Positions 1 through 8,282 of a DNA stretch of 64,000 nt are shown piece after piece. This DNA is from Labilithrix sp. (GTDB lineage Bacteria > Myxococcota_A > Polyangia > Polyangiales > Polyangiaceae), in the NCBI GenBank assembly GCA_019637175.1, contig JAHBWD010000013.1, positions 109,703-173,702 on the forward strand, written 5' to 3'. The notes under the pieces were generated by a model. It was not told where the DNA came from. It saw nothing but the letters and a program-made list of their open reading frames with translations, and ran no database searches. The position numbers and the translations under genes were made by a program. The stretch's first letter is position 1. Each line of letters opens with the position of its first letter.

Positions 1-219
1 GCCCGCCTCACGCCCCGCGAGCGCGAAGCCGGGATCGGCGAGGAGGTTCGTCGGCGCCGTCGGGAGGGCGTTGCCCTCGACGAGCTTTCGCGGCGCGGGC
101 GCGGGCGCGGGCTCCGCGCTCGGGAGCGGCGCCGGATCCTGCCTCGGCGGAGCGAGCTCCTCGCCGCAGGCGGCGGTGAGGAGGGAGAGAGCGAGGGCTG
201 CGATCAGGGAGAGCTTCAT
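1..219 (-). CDS. Lipoprotein, N-terminal part only (cut by window edge)
   Basis: The gene reads leftward from an ATG at 219 and runs off the window after 73 codons. The N-terminus is a lipoprotein signal peptide (MKLSLIAALALSLLTAAC) with a lipobox ending at Cys18. A Pro/Ala linker with alternating AP residues follows, then an NLLADPGFAL segment. That kind of segment often begins a beta-sandwich or carbohydrate-binding-like domain in secreted proteins. It lies 13 bases downstream of the S41-like protease gene on the same strand, so the two are probably cotranscribed. The function of the missing part cannot be judged. Confidence 0.8.
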   Translation of the reverse strand, partial: MKLSLIAALALSLLTAACGEELAPPRQDPAPLPSAEPAPAPAPRKLVEGNALPTAPTNLLADPGFALAGREAG

Positions 220-232
220 CGCGTTTCTTCCT

Positions 233-2437
233 TCACGGATTCGAGAGCCAGAGGACGGCGGCCTGGACGATGGTGTCGACGCCGTCGAGCGCGTCGGAGA
301 GCTTCTGCGCGACGACGACGTCGGGCTCGACGCCGTGGCCGCTCTCCCAGCGAACGTTCGGGGCGCTCGCGAGGGTCGGGGCGAAGCGCGCGTCTTGGAT
401 CTGGAGGCTGCCGCCGGACCAGCCGGTCCACAGGCCCGGCAGCGAGCTCACCGCGCCGAAGGCGCCGCTCGTCGGATGCGGCGCGAAGATCTTCACGCCG
501 GTGCGACCTTTGAGGAGCTTCGGCATGAAGTCGTTGGCCGAGACGTCGTACGTGTTGAGCCACGCGATGCGCGTCGTCGCGCCGGGCGGGCTCGCCTTCG
601 ACGCGAAGAAGCCGTTCGCGTTGCCCTGGAAGCAGCTCCACATGTCGGCGCTGTTGCCGGTGCAGCGGCCGAGGCGCGAGAAGAGCCAAGGCGGATCGGT
701 GAGGTCGTACGTTCCGCGTCCGACGGAGAACACGCCCATGGGCTCGCTCGTGCCGCGGAGGAGGTGAAAGAGGTGCTCGACGGTGTGGTAGTAGCCGCCG
801 TGCCCCATGCGCGCGTCCATGAGGACCTTCTCGGGCGCGCCCGTGAAGACCGCGGTCATCGACGCCTGCCACTTCCTGTCTCCGACGAAGCCGTCGAACT
901 GGACGCGCTTCTCGCCGCCTTCGCCCTCCGACGTCCACACGGGATCTTCGCCCCAGCCTTGCTGCGTGCCGACCGTGGCGGCGTTGAGGAAGCGCTGCGT
1001 GCAGCCGAACGAACGCGTCACGTTCGCCGGACCCTGGCCCGTCACCACCTTGAAGGCCGTGCTCGCGACGTCGATCGTGATCGTCTCGCGCGTCTCCGGG
1101 CTGCAGTCGGCCGACGACGGGCAGCGGAGGAGCGTGACGGAGCTCGCGCGCGTCGTGATGAGCGACGAGAGATCGTTGGCGCTCGGCCCCCAGTCGGACG
1201 CAGGATCGTTGGGGAGCGTCGTCGCGACCTGCGGCCACACCTCGTCGACCCACTGCTTGGGATCGCGGCCGTCGATCGCGAAGAGCACGTCGCCGCGCTT
1301 GAGCGCGACGCCGGTCGCCGGCTTGTCTGCGGCGCGGAAGACCGCGTAGCCGAGGCCGCCGCCGAGGAGATCCTTGTCGACGACGCCGAAGCAGGCGCCG
1401 AGCACGCTGGAGCTGCCGCGGGTGATCTGCGGCGCGAAGTTCGACGCGTTGGCGGGTGAGCCGAACGACGTGTGGTTGTCGCGGAGCAGGTTGACGAGGC
1501 GGTTCAAGCCGCCGAAGAACTGCCGCGAAGAGACGGCGTTCTCGGCGAGCGGCCGGGCGGCGGGCTTGAGGATCGTCTCGCCGTTGTGCGCCGCGTTGCG
1601 ATCGCCCATGAGGCGCGTCGAGAAGGTGACCCAGCGCTCGGCGATCTCGCGGCGATGCTCGACCGACGGCAACACGCCCCAGGTCACGCTCGAGGCGACG
1701 CAGCGGCCGAACATGCAGTCGGCCTCGGGGCCGCAGACCGCCGCGACCGTCTGCGCGTTGCACGCGAGCGGCGCGGTGGGCTTGCCGTCGACCTTGCGGA
1801 TCTCGAGCGCGTCGACGAGGAACGTCTGCGCGGCGCTCGCGTAGTACGACGGCAGGACGAGGATGCCTCGCACGGGGGCGCCCCAGACGTTGCCGTCGAG
1901 CGGTCCGGTCGAGAACTCGGCCCAGCCGTCGGTCGTCTCGCGGCCGGTGCGCACGGCGCGGACGCTGGCGAAGTTGTCGAGCACGGCGGCGAACGGGTCT
2001 TCGCCGTGATCGTAGAGGACGGAGAGCTGAGGTCCGGTGCCGTCGGCGCGAGCCCAGAGCGTGACCTCGAAGCGGCCGTCGTGCACCTCGGCGAAGAGCG
2101 CCGGATCGACGATCGCGAGGCCCGCGCCGTCCTTGCCGAGGCGGAGCGCGTGCGCGCCTTCGATCGCGTCGTCGCCGCCCTCCGTGAAGAGCGACGCGAC
2201 GTCGGCCGCGCTCGCGATCGGCTTGTGCGACAGCTCGGGGTAGCCCTGATCCGATCGAAGCCAGCTCGCGAGCTCGAGACCGACGAGGCCGTCGGGGCTC
2301 TCGAAGTCGAACGTCTTCAGCGCGCCGGACGGGATCCGGATCGCGCTCGTCGCGGGATCGAACTGCCCGCGCGCTTCGGCTGTGAGGGGTACGGCGAGCA
2401 GGGCGAGGAGGCCGGTGGCCAGCGCGAGCCGATTCAT
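233..2437 (-). CDS. Secreted S41-family peptidase-like protein
   Basis: This is a 734-aa exported protein. I chose the ATG at 2437 because it begins a clean signal peptide (MNRLALATGLLALLAVPLTA); an in-frame start six codons upstream is possible. Residues about 40-200 look like a beta-sandwich. A short Cys-rich stretch follows near 225-245. A conserved-looking LLRDNHTSFG stands near 320, a PDZ-like VLFAIDGRDP near 380, and the C-terminal part carries TSGAFGAV near 656 and GHGVEPDVVV near 702. The GVEPD strand and the Ser-containing turn are typical of S41 (C-terminal processing/tricorn-like) peptidases. I do not see the Ser-Lys spacing of CtpA-type enzymes, so it may be a tricorn/IRBP-like or inactive member. 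Confidence 0.75.
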   Translation of the reverse strand: MNRLALATGLLALLAVPLTAEARGQFDPATSAIRIPSGALKTFDFESPDGLVGLELASWLRSDQGYPELSHKPIASAADVASLFTEGGDDAIEGAHALRLGKDGAGLAIVDPALFAEVHDGRFEVTLWARADGTGPQLSVLYDHGEDPFAAVLDNFASVRAVRTGRETTDGWAEFSTGPLDGNVWGAPVRGILVLPSYYASAAQTFLVDALEIRKVDGKPTAPLACNAQTVAAVCGPEADCMFGRCVASSVTWGVLPSVEHRREIAERWVTFSTRLMGDRNAAHNGETILKPAARPLAENAVSSRQFFGGLNRLVNLLRDNHTSFGSPANASNFAPQITRGSSSVLGACFGVVDKDLLGGGLGYAVFRAADKPATGVALKRGDVLFAIDGRDPKQWVDEVWPQVATTLPNDPASDWGPSANDLSSLITTRASSVTLLRCPSSADCSPETRETITIDVASTAFKVVTGQGPANVTRSFGCTQRFLNAATVGTQQGWGEDPVWTSEGEGGEKRVQFDGFVGDRKWQASMTAVFTGAPEKVLMDARMGHGGYYHTVEHLFHLLRGTSEPMGVFSVGRGTYDLTDPPWLFSRLGRCTGNSADMWSCFQGNANGFFASKASPPGATTRIAWLNTYDVSANDFMPKLLKGRTGVKIFAPHPTSGAFGAVSSLPGLWTGWSGGSLQIQDARFAPTLASAPNVRWESGHGVEPDVVVAQKLSDALDGVDTIVQAAVLWLSNP

Positions 2438-2521
2438 CGCGCGCGCAGCCAGCAAGACACATGCCGGTCGAGCTGTTGACTAAATGTTCAGTGATGAAGG
2501 ACGGTTAGCGAATCGCGCACG

Positions 2522-2545
2522 GTCCCGTGCGTTCGTGAACGGGAC
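2522..2545. other. Small inverted repeat between two minus-strand genes
   Basis: GTCCCGT at 2522-2528 pairs with ACGGGAC at 2539-2545 around a 10-base loop. It lies between the end of the lipoprotein operon and the S41-like gene. No T-run follows on either strand, so it is at best a weak or factor-dependent terminator. A second small palindrome, GTTAGCTGGCTAAC (2559-2572), covers the stop codon of the upstream gene. Confidence 0.3.
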
Positions 2546-2567
2546 GCGCGCCCGAAGGGTTAGCTGG

Positions 2568-2864
2568 CTAACGGCCTGGCGCCGCCTCGGCGGTCGGGGC
2601 GGCGGCTCCTTCGCGCCAGCAGTCGCGAACGGGCGTCGTGCAAATGTACACGGCGGTCTTTCCGCAGCCGGTGACCTGCCAGCGCGCGGCGGGAGGATCG
2701 GCGCCTTCGAGATCGGCGATCTTCTCGACCGCGGTCTCTTCGGTCGTGCAGCCGAGATCGCGCGCGACGCGCGAGCGTGGCGTGGTGACGGGCGTGGCGG
2801 CGCACGCGATCGACGTGCTGGCGAGCGCGAGGAGCGCGAAGATTCTCAGCGACGCGATCAGCAC
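2568..2864 (-). CDS. Small Cys-containing lipoprotein, last gene of the pab operon
   Basis: This 98-aa protein starts at a GTG (2864) with GGGAGG six bases upstream. The start overlaps the stop of the preceding lipoprotein in the string GTGCTGA, so translation is probably coupled. The signal peptide ends in TSIAC. The mature part holds GCTTEETAVEKI and a GCGKTAVYICT segment, with further Cys near the end. Short proteins with a GCG-x-T-A-x-Y-x-C segment recur among myxobacterial lipoproteins, but I know no function for them. It is the fifth gene of an overlapping run that begins with pabC. Confidence 0.75.
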   Translation of the reverse strand: MLIASLRIFALLALASTSIACAATPVTTPRSRVARDLGCTTEETAVEKIADLEGADPPAARWQVTGCGKTAVYICTTPVRDCWREGAAAPTAEAAPGR

Positions 2865-3346
2865 GAGCAACCTCCCATTCGACCCTCGCTCTCGGTGAGC
2901 GTGCGCTTCGCGTCGACGCAGCGAGCGTCTTCGTCGCCCGCCATCCGGCAGAGCGCGGACACCGCGCGACGCATCGAGGCGAGCGCGCGGCACGGGCTCG
3001 CGCAGCGATCTTCGACGACGGCGCGCTTCTGCGCCTCGGCCTCCGGCTTCGAAGGCTGCTGCGCGGGCGCGGCCCCGGCCCCGGGTGAGACCGGCGCCGC
3101 GGGCTCGGCGGGTCGCACGTCGGTGGCCTTCGGCGCGCCGCCGGACGCGGCCGGATCTGCCGGCGGCGCGGCGAGCTCGGCCTTCGCGCGCGCGATCTGC
3201 GCCTCGGCCTCTTCGACGCTCGAAGGCTCGCGTTCGCGCTCGCGCTCCTGCTGGCTGTCGGGGGCTTTCGGCGAGAGGTTTGCGCCTCCACAAGCCGCCG
3301 CCGCGACGGCGATCGAGAGACAAGCGAACCGGAGAGCGTGGGTCAT
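2858..3346 (-). CDS. Lipoprotein with Pro/Ala linker and Cys-rich C-terminus
   Basis: This is a 162-aa protein. Its lipoprotein signal peptide ends in VAAAAC, followed by an acidic, heptad-like stretch (EEAEAQIARAKAEL), a Pro/Ala/Gly linker near 60-100, and a C-terminal helical part with six Cys (RCASPC, LCRM, RCVDAK, GGCSC). Its ATG at 3346 overlaps the TGA of pabA as ATGA, so it is the fourth gene of the pab run. The linker-plus-helical layout suggests a periplasmic anchor or binding module. No family is recognised. Confidence 0.75.
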   Translation of the reverse strand: MTHALRFACLSIAVAAAACGGANLSPKAPDSQQEREREREPSSVEEAEAQIARAKAELAAPPADPAASGGAPKATDVRPAEPAAPVSPGAGAAPAQQPSKPEAEAQKRAVVEDRCASPCRALASMRRAVSALCRMAGDEDARCVDAKRTLTESEGRMGGCSC

Positions 3347-3939
3347 GACGGAAGATCCCTGCGGGCCGTGCCCATGAACGCCCGGACGATGGCGGGCCCG
3401 ATGGCCGTGCCGATCGACTCGGGGTGGAACTGGACGCCGAAGACAGGATAACGCCGATGTCGAACGGCCATCACGGTTCCGTCCTTACACCACGCCGTGA
3501 GGGCGAGGCACGCAGGGATCGCGCTCGGATCGGCGACCAGCGAGTGGTAGCGCATGGCTTCGAAAGGCAAGGGCAGCGCGGCGAAGATCCCGTCACCGTC
3601 GTGATGGACGAAGCTCGCCTTGCCGTGCATCACCTCGGGCGCACGAATGATGCGGCCGCCGAAGGCCGACACGACGAGCTGGTGACCGAGGCAGACGCCG
3701 AGGATCGGGATCGTACGGCCGAGCTCGGTGACGATCTCCCGGCAGACGCCGACGCGCGCGGGATCTTCCGGGTGACCGGGGCCAGGCGAGAGCACGATGC
3801 GCGACGGGCGCATCGCGCGGATCTCGTCGAGCGCGATCGCGTCGTTGCGGCGCACGATCGGGCGCTCGCCGATCGCGCCGAAGAGCTGGACGAGGTTCCA
3901 CGTGAACGAGTCGTAGTTGTCGATGACGAGCGTCGTCAT
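3343..3939 (-). CDS. pabA: Aminodeoxychorismate synthase glutamine amidotransferase subunit
   Basis: This 198-aa class I glutamine amidotransferase hydrolyses glutamine and passes ammonia to the PabB subunit in p-aminobenzoate synthesis. It opens with MTTLVIDNYDSFTWNLVQLF, has an oxyanion strand LSPGPGHP, the nucleophile Cys in ILGVCLGHQ (about residue 78), and the His/Glu pair in VQFHPES near the C-terminus. The length is normal for the family. Sequence alone cannot exclude service to anthranilate synthase as well, but the neighbour is a PabB, not a TrpE. The ATG at 3939 overlaps the pabB stop as ATGA, and its own stop overlaps the next ATG. Confidence 0.93.
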   Translation of the reverse strand: MTTLVIDNYDSFTWNLVQLFGAIGERPIVRRNDAIALDEIRAMRPSRIVLSPGPGHPEDPARVGVCREIVTELGRTIPILGVCLGHQLVVSAFGGRIIRAPEVMHGKASFVHHDGDGIFAALPLPFEAMRYHSLVADPSAIPACLALTAWCKDGTVMAVRHRRYPVFGVQFHPESIGTAIGPAIVRAFMGTARRDLPS

Positions 3940-5435
3940 GCGTGATGCTCCGCCGAGGCGGAGCACGCGGCCTCGGCCGGCGCGGCGACCGCGGCGAGCG
4001 CCTCGAGGAGCGCGCGCGCCTTGTGCATCGCCTCTTCGTGCTCGGCCGCAGGCTCGGAGTCGCTCACGATCGCGCCGCCCACGTGGACGTGCGCGCGCCC
4101 TTCTCGCGCGATGATCGTGCGGATCACGACCGACAGATCCATCGTGCCCCCGTAGTCGAGCCACCCGAGCGCGCCCGAGTACACGCCGCGCTCGGTGGGC
4201 TCGAGGCGCTCGAGGATCGTCATCGCCTCGATCTTCGGCGCGCCGGTCATCGATCCCGGCGGGAAGCACGCGCGCAAGAGATCGATCGCGTCGCGATCGT
4301 CGTCGAGCACGCCCCGGACGGTCGACACGAGCTGATGGACCGTCGGGTGGCGCTCGACCTCGAAGAGGCTCGGCGTCTCGACCGAGCCGAGCTTGCACAC
4401 GCGCCCGAGATCGTTGCGCACGAGATCGACGATCATCGTGTTCTCCGCGCGATCCTTGGCGGAGACGGCGAGATCGGCCGCGAGGCGCGCGTCGTCGGCG
4501 GGCGTCCGGCCGCGTGGGCGCGTGCCCTTGATGGGCCGGCTCTCGGCGACGCGCGCGGCGGAGAGCGAGAGGAAGCGCTCGGGCGACGACGACACGATCG
4601 ACGCCTCCGGCAGATCGAGGAACGCCGCGTAGGGCGCGGGGTTGTTCGCGCGGAGGTGCTGGAAGAGGGCGAAGGGATCGCCGTCGAGCTTCGCGTCGAG
4701 GCGATGGGTCAGGCAGATCTCGAAGGCGTCGCCCTGCTCGATGTGCCGCTGCGCGGTGCGGACGTGCTCGAGGTACGTCGGGCGCGGCGTGAGCGCGACG
4801 AACGCGGGCGCGCGGCCGGGCGCGGGGGCGTGCGTCGCCGCGGGGACCGGACGGAACGAAGAGAGGAGAGAGGAGAGGCGGGTGAAGGTCTGCTCCGCGC
4901 GATCGTCGGCCGCGCGCGCCGAGGGGCCGCGGCCGACGATCGAGAGGAAGGTGCGCCCGGTGCGCCGCGAGCGGCCGAGGACCCAGTCGTGGAAGAAGAG
5001 CGCGACGTCGGGCAGCCCGAGGGCGGGCCGCTCGAGCGCGGGGAGGCGCTCGAGGGTCTGCGCGGTCTCGTAGCCGACGTAGCCGACGGCGCCGCCGAGC
5101 AAGGGCATCGGACGATCGCGCGGGAGATCGACCGCGTGCGCCTCCATGAGCGCGCGAAGGACCTCGAGCGGATCGGAGACGTCGGCGCGCAGCGGGGTGC
5201 CGGCGAGCAGCGGCGAGCTGCCCTCGACGACGACACGCGACGACATCGGACGAGCGCCGCGATCGTCGTCGCGATGGTTGCGGAAGGCACGGAACTCGAG
5301 GACAGGCTCGGCGCCGAGGAGCGTGAAATCGCCGCCGTCGAGCACGAAGCCGCCGCGCGCGACGGGGAAGGCGTCGCGGTAGAGGTGCAGCGGATGCGCG
5401 AGCTCGATCTCGACGAGGAGGTGCGCCGCGTTCAT
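3936..5435 (-). CDS. pabB: Aminodeoxychorismate synthase component I
   Basis: This 499-aa chorismate-binding enzyme aminates chorismate to 4-amino-4-deoxychorismate, the precursor of p-aminobenzoate and folate. The N-terminal domain has LLGGAVGYVGYE. The catalytic domain has GDAFEICLT, SSSPERFL, SRPIKGTRPRG, IVDLVRNDLGRV and PPGSMTGAPK. The Lys in PIKGT marks PabB; anthranilate synthase (TrpE) has PIAGT there. It sits between pabC and pabA with 4-base ATGA overlaps on both sides, so the three subunits are probably made in fixed proportion. Confidence 0.93.
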   Translation of the reverse strand: MNAAHLLVEIELAHPLHLYRDAFPVARGGFVLDGGDFTLLGAEPVLEFRAFRNHRDDDRGARPMSSRVVVEGSSPLLAGTPLRADVSDPLEVLRALMEAHAVDLPRDRPMPLLGGAVGYVGYETAQTLERLPALERPALGLPDVALFFHDWVLGRSRRTGRTFLSIVGRGPSARAADDRAEQTFTRLSSLLSSFRPVPAATHAPAPGRAPAFVALTPRPTYLEHVRTAQRHIEQGDAFEICLTHRLDAKLDGDPFALFQHLRANNPAPYAAFLDLPEASIVSSSPERFLSLSAARVAESRPIKGTRPRGRTPADDARLAADLAVSAKDRAENTMIVDLVRNDLGRVCKLGSVETPSLFEVERHPTVHQLVSTVRGVLDDDRDAIDLLRACFPPGSMTGAPKIEAMTILERLEPTERGVYSGALGWLDYGGTMDLSVVIRTIIAREGRAHVHVGGAIVSDSEPAAEHEEAMHKARALLEALAAVAAPAEAACSASAEHHA

Positions 5436-6289
5436 CGAAGCGCGCCTTCGTGGCGAATGAGCTCGCGGAGCGCGGCGCGGAGCGCGGTTGTGCGGGGGAA
5501 CGCGCGGGCCCGCGTCGCCCGACCGTCGATCGACGCGATCGGCAGGCACTCGACGCGCGTGCTCGTGAAGAACGCCTCGTCGGCCTCGAGGAGCGTCGCG
5601 GGCTCGACGGTCTCTTCGCGGACGCCGAGGCCGAGCTTCGGCGCGATCTCGAGGATCGCGTCGCGGGTGACGCCGGCGCGGCAGCCGGTCGAGAGCGGAG
5701 GCGTGGAGAGGACGTCGCGGCTGACGACGAAGACGTTCGACATCGCTCCGCACGCGACCGAGCCGTCGATCGCGAGCTGCACGCCCTCGCGCGCGCCTCG
5801 CGCGGCGGCCTCGCGGCGCGCGAGGAGCTGAGGCGCGTAGCTCGTCGTCTTGATGGTTCCGTCGAGGCACGCGGGCGGGAAGCGGCGCGGGCCGACCGTG
5901 ACCGCGGCGATGCCGCGCGCGAAGTCGTCGTCGGTGGGGACGTCGAACGGGCGGGCGACGATCGAGAGGATGGGCGCGGCGCCTTCGCCGCGCGTGAGCG
6001 TGACCCGGACATAGGCGTCGGCGGCGCCGGTGCGCTTGGCCGCTTCGTCGGCGAGGCGGCCGATCTCGTTGCAAGAGTGCGGCAGCGTGAGATCGAACAT
6101 GGCCGCGCCGCGCGCGAAGATCGCGAGGTGGCGCTCGGCGCGGAAGCAGACGCCGCCGTAGCCGCGCATCGACGCGAAGATGCCCTCGCCGACGAGGTAG
6201 CCGCGATCGGTCGCGCTGACCTTCGCCTCGTCACCGGGGACGAGGAAGCGATCCCCGAAGTAGACGACGTTGAAGGGCCCGGCGCTCAA
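5432..6289 (-). CDS. pabC: Aminodeoxychorismate lyase (class IV aminotransferase fold)
   Basis: This 285-aa PLP enzyme releases pyruvate from aminodeoxychorismate to give p-aminobenzoate. Visible fold IV features are TDRGYLVGEGIFASMRGYGG near the N-terminus, YVRVTLTRGEG, the Schiff-base Lys in DGTIKTTSYAPQLLAR (about residue 147), and FFTSTRVECLPIASIDGR near the C-terminus. A D-amino-acid or branched-chain aminotransferase could look similar. The overlap with pabB decides for PabC. It is the first gene of the five-gene overlapping run, so the operon promoter should lie in the short gap 6290-6373 or upstream. Confidence 0.87.
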   Translation of the reverse strand: MSAGPFNVVYFGDRFLVPGDEAKVSATDRGYLVGEGIFASMRGYGGVCFRAERHLAIFARGAAMFDLTLPHSCNEIGRLADEAAKRTGAADAYVRVTLTRGEGAAPILSIVARPFDVPTDDDFARGIAAVTVGPRRFPPACLDGTIKTTSYAPQLLARREAAARGAREGVQLAIDGSVACGAMSNVFVVSRDVLSTPPLSTGCRAGVTRDAILEIAPKLGLGVREETVEPATLLEADEAFFTSTRVECLPIASIDGRATRARAFPRTTALRAALRELIRHEGALR

Positions 6290-6373
6290 ACGGCGCGCAG
6301 GATGGCAAGGTCGCCCGCCGCGCGCAAGCGCCTCCTCGTGCCGAAGCTTCCGACGCGATCGAAGACTCGCGCT

Positions 6374-7111
6374 TCAAGGCTCGAGGAGCGGCTCTTCCAG
6401 GGCCGCGGCCCACTCGTCGTGAGCCTCGGCCGAAGGATGGAGGCCGTCGGGCGCGAGCATCTTGGCGTCGGCCTCCTTGCGCATGAGCGGGAAGAGATCG
6501 ACGTACCTCGCGCCCGTCGCCTCGGCCTCTTCGCGGAGGACGCGGTTGAAGGCGATGATGTCGTTCGCCAGGACGCTCGGATCGCCGAACGACGCGGCGA
6601 TCGGCGAGACCGACCAGTCGGGCTGAGGGAGCGCGACGATGCGCCGGGGAGGAACGCCGGCGTCGACGATCGCCTTCAAGACGGCGCGCGCTTGCGCGCG
6701 GTATTTCTCCGGGCCGTCGCCGCGGACGCGATCGTTGGCGCCCACGGCGATCGTGACGAGCGTCGGGCGAAATGGCGCGATCTCCGGGATCTCGACGCGG
6801 AGGACGTCGTCGGTGGTGAAGCCGTTGACCGCGACGTTCTTCAGGATCACGCGCTTGCCGCGCGCCCTCCAGCGGGCCGCCAGGCGCGAGGGGAACGCGT
6901 GCTCGATCGAGGTCCCGGTGCCGGCGGTGAACGAGTCGCCGAGCGCGAGGTGGCGGATCTCCGCCGCGGCGTCGCTCTCCTTGGTGACGGTGCGGCCGGG
7001 GCTCGACGTCTCCCGTGGATTTCCGTCGCGGCTGCACCCGAGCGCGCCGCAGAGGCAGAGGGCCACGAGCGCGACGCCGAAGCTCCGGATCGCTCGACGC
7101 ATCGAGATCAT
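6374..7111 (-). CDS. SGNH/GDSL-family hydrolase lipoprotein
   Basis: This is a roughly 245-aa lipoprotein. The start is uncertain: a TTG at 7120, ATG at 7111 or ATG at 7102 are all possible, and the last gives the tidiest signal peptide (MRRAIRSFGVALVALCLCGA, Cys next but one). SGNH blocks are clear: GDSFTAGT with the nucleophile Ser, GAND with the oxyanion Asn, and DGLHPS with the catalytic Asp/His. The family includes secreted lipases, arylesterases and carbohydrate deacetylases. The substrate is unknown. It lies divergent from the GT2 gene, so removal of acyl groups from an envelope glycan is one possibility. Confidence 0.85.
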   Translation of the reverse strand: MISMRRAIRSFGVALVALCLCGALGCSRDGNPRETSSPGRTVTKESDAAAEIRHLALGDSFTAGTGTSIEHAFPSRLAARWRARGKRVILKNVAVNGFTTDDVLRVEIPEIAPFRPTLVTIAVGANDRVRGDGPEKYRAQARAVLKAIVDAGVPPRRIVALPQPDWSVSPIAASFGDPSVLANDIIAFNRVLREEAEATGARYVDLFPLMRKEADAKMLAPDGLHPSAEAHDEWAAALEEPLLEP

Positions 7112-7164
7112 GGTCGCCAAAAATGCCGGTGTTGTCGACGTCGCGCCCCGACTAGGATGCGCGC

Positions 7165-7893
7165 GTGCGCATCGCCGTGCTCATGCCCGCGTTCAACGAG
7201 GGAGGTCGCCTCGCGCGGACGCTCGCCGAGCTGCGCTCCGCGAGCGCCGACGCGGACGTGACCGTCTTTCTGGTCGACGACGGGAGCGCGCCGCCGATCG
7301 ACGAGGCCTCGCTGATCGAGGCGTCGTCCGGCATGCGCGTGGTGATCGCGCGCCACGCGGTCAACCTCGGGCAGGGCGCCGCGATCGAGACGGCGCGCCG
7401 CCTCGCGCTCGATCCTCGATGGCGCCCGGCCGGCGGCGCCTTCGAAGCGTACGTCACGATGGACTCCGACGGGCAGCATCGCGGCGACGACGTGCTCGCG
7501 CTCGCCCGCGCGATCCGCGCGGGCGCCGACGTCGCGCTGGGCGATCGCTTCGCCGGCAAGTCGGACGTGCCGCGCTCTCGGCGTGTTCTCCTCGGGCTCG
7601 CGCGCGCGTTCGAGCGCGCGCTCACCGGTGCACGCCTCGCAGACGCGCACAACGGCCTGCGCGCCTTCGGACCTCGCGCGATCGAGCGGATGCAGATCCG
7701 CCAGAACCGGATGGCGCACGCGACCGAGATCACGCGGCGCATTTCGCAGTCGACGCGGCTCGTCGTCGTCGAGGTGCCGGTGTCGGTCCGCTACACCGAC
7801 GAGTCGCTCGCGAAGGGACAGCGCGCGTCGGGCGCGGTCGCGATCGTGGTCGATCTGTTCCACGGGTTTCTCTTTCGGAGCGAGCCTCGATGA
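7165..7893 (+). CDS. Family 2 glycosyltransferase (GT-A, DPM-synthase-like)
   Basis: This 242-aa soluble GT-A glycosyltransferase starts at a GTG (7165). It shows MPAFNEGGRLARTL, the nucleotide-binding VDDGSAPP, a VNLGQGAAIETA segment, and the metal-binding MDSDGQH. The GDRFAGKSDVPRSRR part and the C-terminal RYTDESLAKGQR are typical of dolichol/undecaprenyl-phosphate sugar transferases. There is no C-terminal membrane domain, and the next gene supplies a small membrane protein in a 4-base ATGA overlap. The likely role is transfer of an activated sugar to a lipid carrier for envelope glycan synthesis. Confidence 0.88.
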   Translation: MRIAVLMPAFNEGGRLARTLAELRSASADADVTVFLVDDGSAPPIDEASLIEASSGMRVVIARHAVNLGQGAAIETARRLALDPRWRPAGGAFEAYVTMDSDGQHRGDDVLALARAIRAGADVALGDRFAGKSDVPRSRRVLLGLARAFERALTGARLADAHNGLRAFGPRAIERMQIRQNRMAHATEITRRISQSTRLVVVEVPVSVRYTDESLAKGQRASGAVAIVVDLFHGFLFRSEPR

Positions 7894-8282
7894 ACGCCGA
7901 GCTCACGCCCGCCGCGGTCGCGCTCGTCGGCCTCCTCGCGGCGCTCCTGGTGCACGACTTCGTGACGCTCGCGAAGAACCGGCGCATGTTGCTGCTCCAG
8001 GTGCTCGTCTTCGCGATCGGGGGGACGCTCATCGTCTACCCCGAGATCGCGCGCCGCCTCGCGTACGCGGTCGGGATCGGGCGCGGCGTCGACTTCGTCC
8101 TCTATCCCCTCGTGATCTGGCTCGTGCGCGAGTCGCTCCTCTCGCGTCGTCGCCGCCTCGACGACGAAGAGCGCGTGACCGCGCTCGTGCGCTCCCTCGC
8201 GGCGCAGAGCGCCCACGCGATCGACGCGGGTCACTCGAGCGGTCGCGCGCCGGCGCAGTCGTCCGGCGTCTCCGCTTCCTGA
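7890..8282 (+). CDS. DUF2304-like small membrane protein, partner of the GT2
   Basis: This 130-aa protein has three predicted membrane segments (about 8-27, 37-53 and 66-83), followed by a basic RRRR motif and a soluble tail. The pattern fits DUF2304 proteins, which are commonly encoded directly after family 2 glycosyltransferases. Its ATG overlaps the GT2 stop (ATGA), supporting joint function at the membrane. The last 52 bases overlap the convergent gene at 8231-9640, so the Ser/Ala-rich tail of this protein and the C-terminus of the neighbour share DNA. Confidence 0.75.
   Translation: MNAELTPAAVALVGLLAALLVHDFVTLAKNRRMLLLQVLVFAIGGTLIVYPEIARRLAYAVGIGRGVDFVLYPLVIWLVRESLLSRRRRLDDEERVTALVRSLAAQSAHAIDAGHSSGRAPAQSSGVSAS

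Noticed and set aside
71..1459. Long plus-strand open frame opposite the S41-like gene
   Set aside because: Its translation is Arg/Ala/Glu-rich with no domain, and the opposite strand encodes a signal peptide and a domain. It is a GC-rich shadow.
3936..5435. Anthranilate synthase component I (TrpE)
   Set aside because: It has PIKGT, not PIAGT, and lies with pabC and pabA rather than trp genes.
3343..6234. Apparent 963-residue fusion ending in PabA
   Set aside because: The frame runs upstream through pabB and pabC out of their coding frames and reads as Arg/Ser-rich sequence. PabA starts at its own ATG (3939), coupled to pabB.
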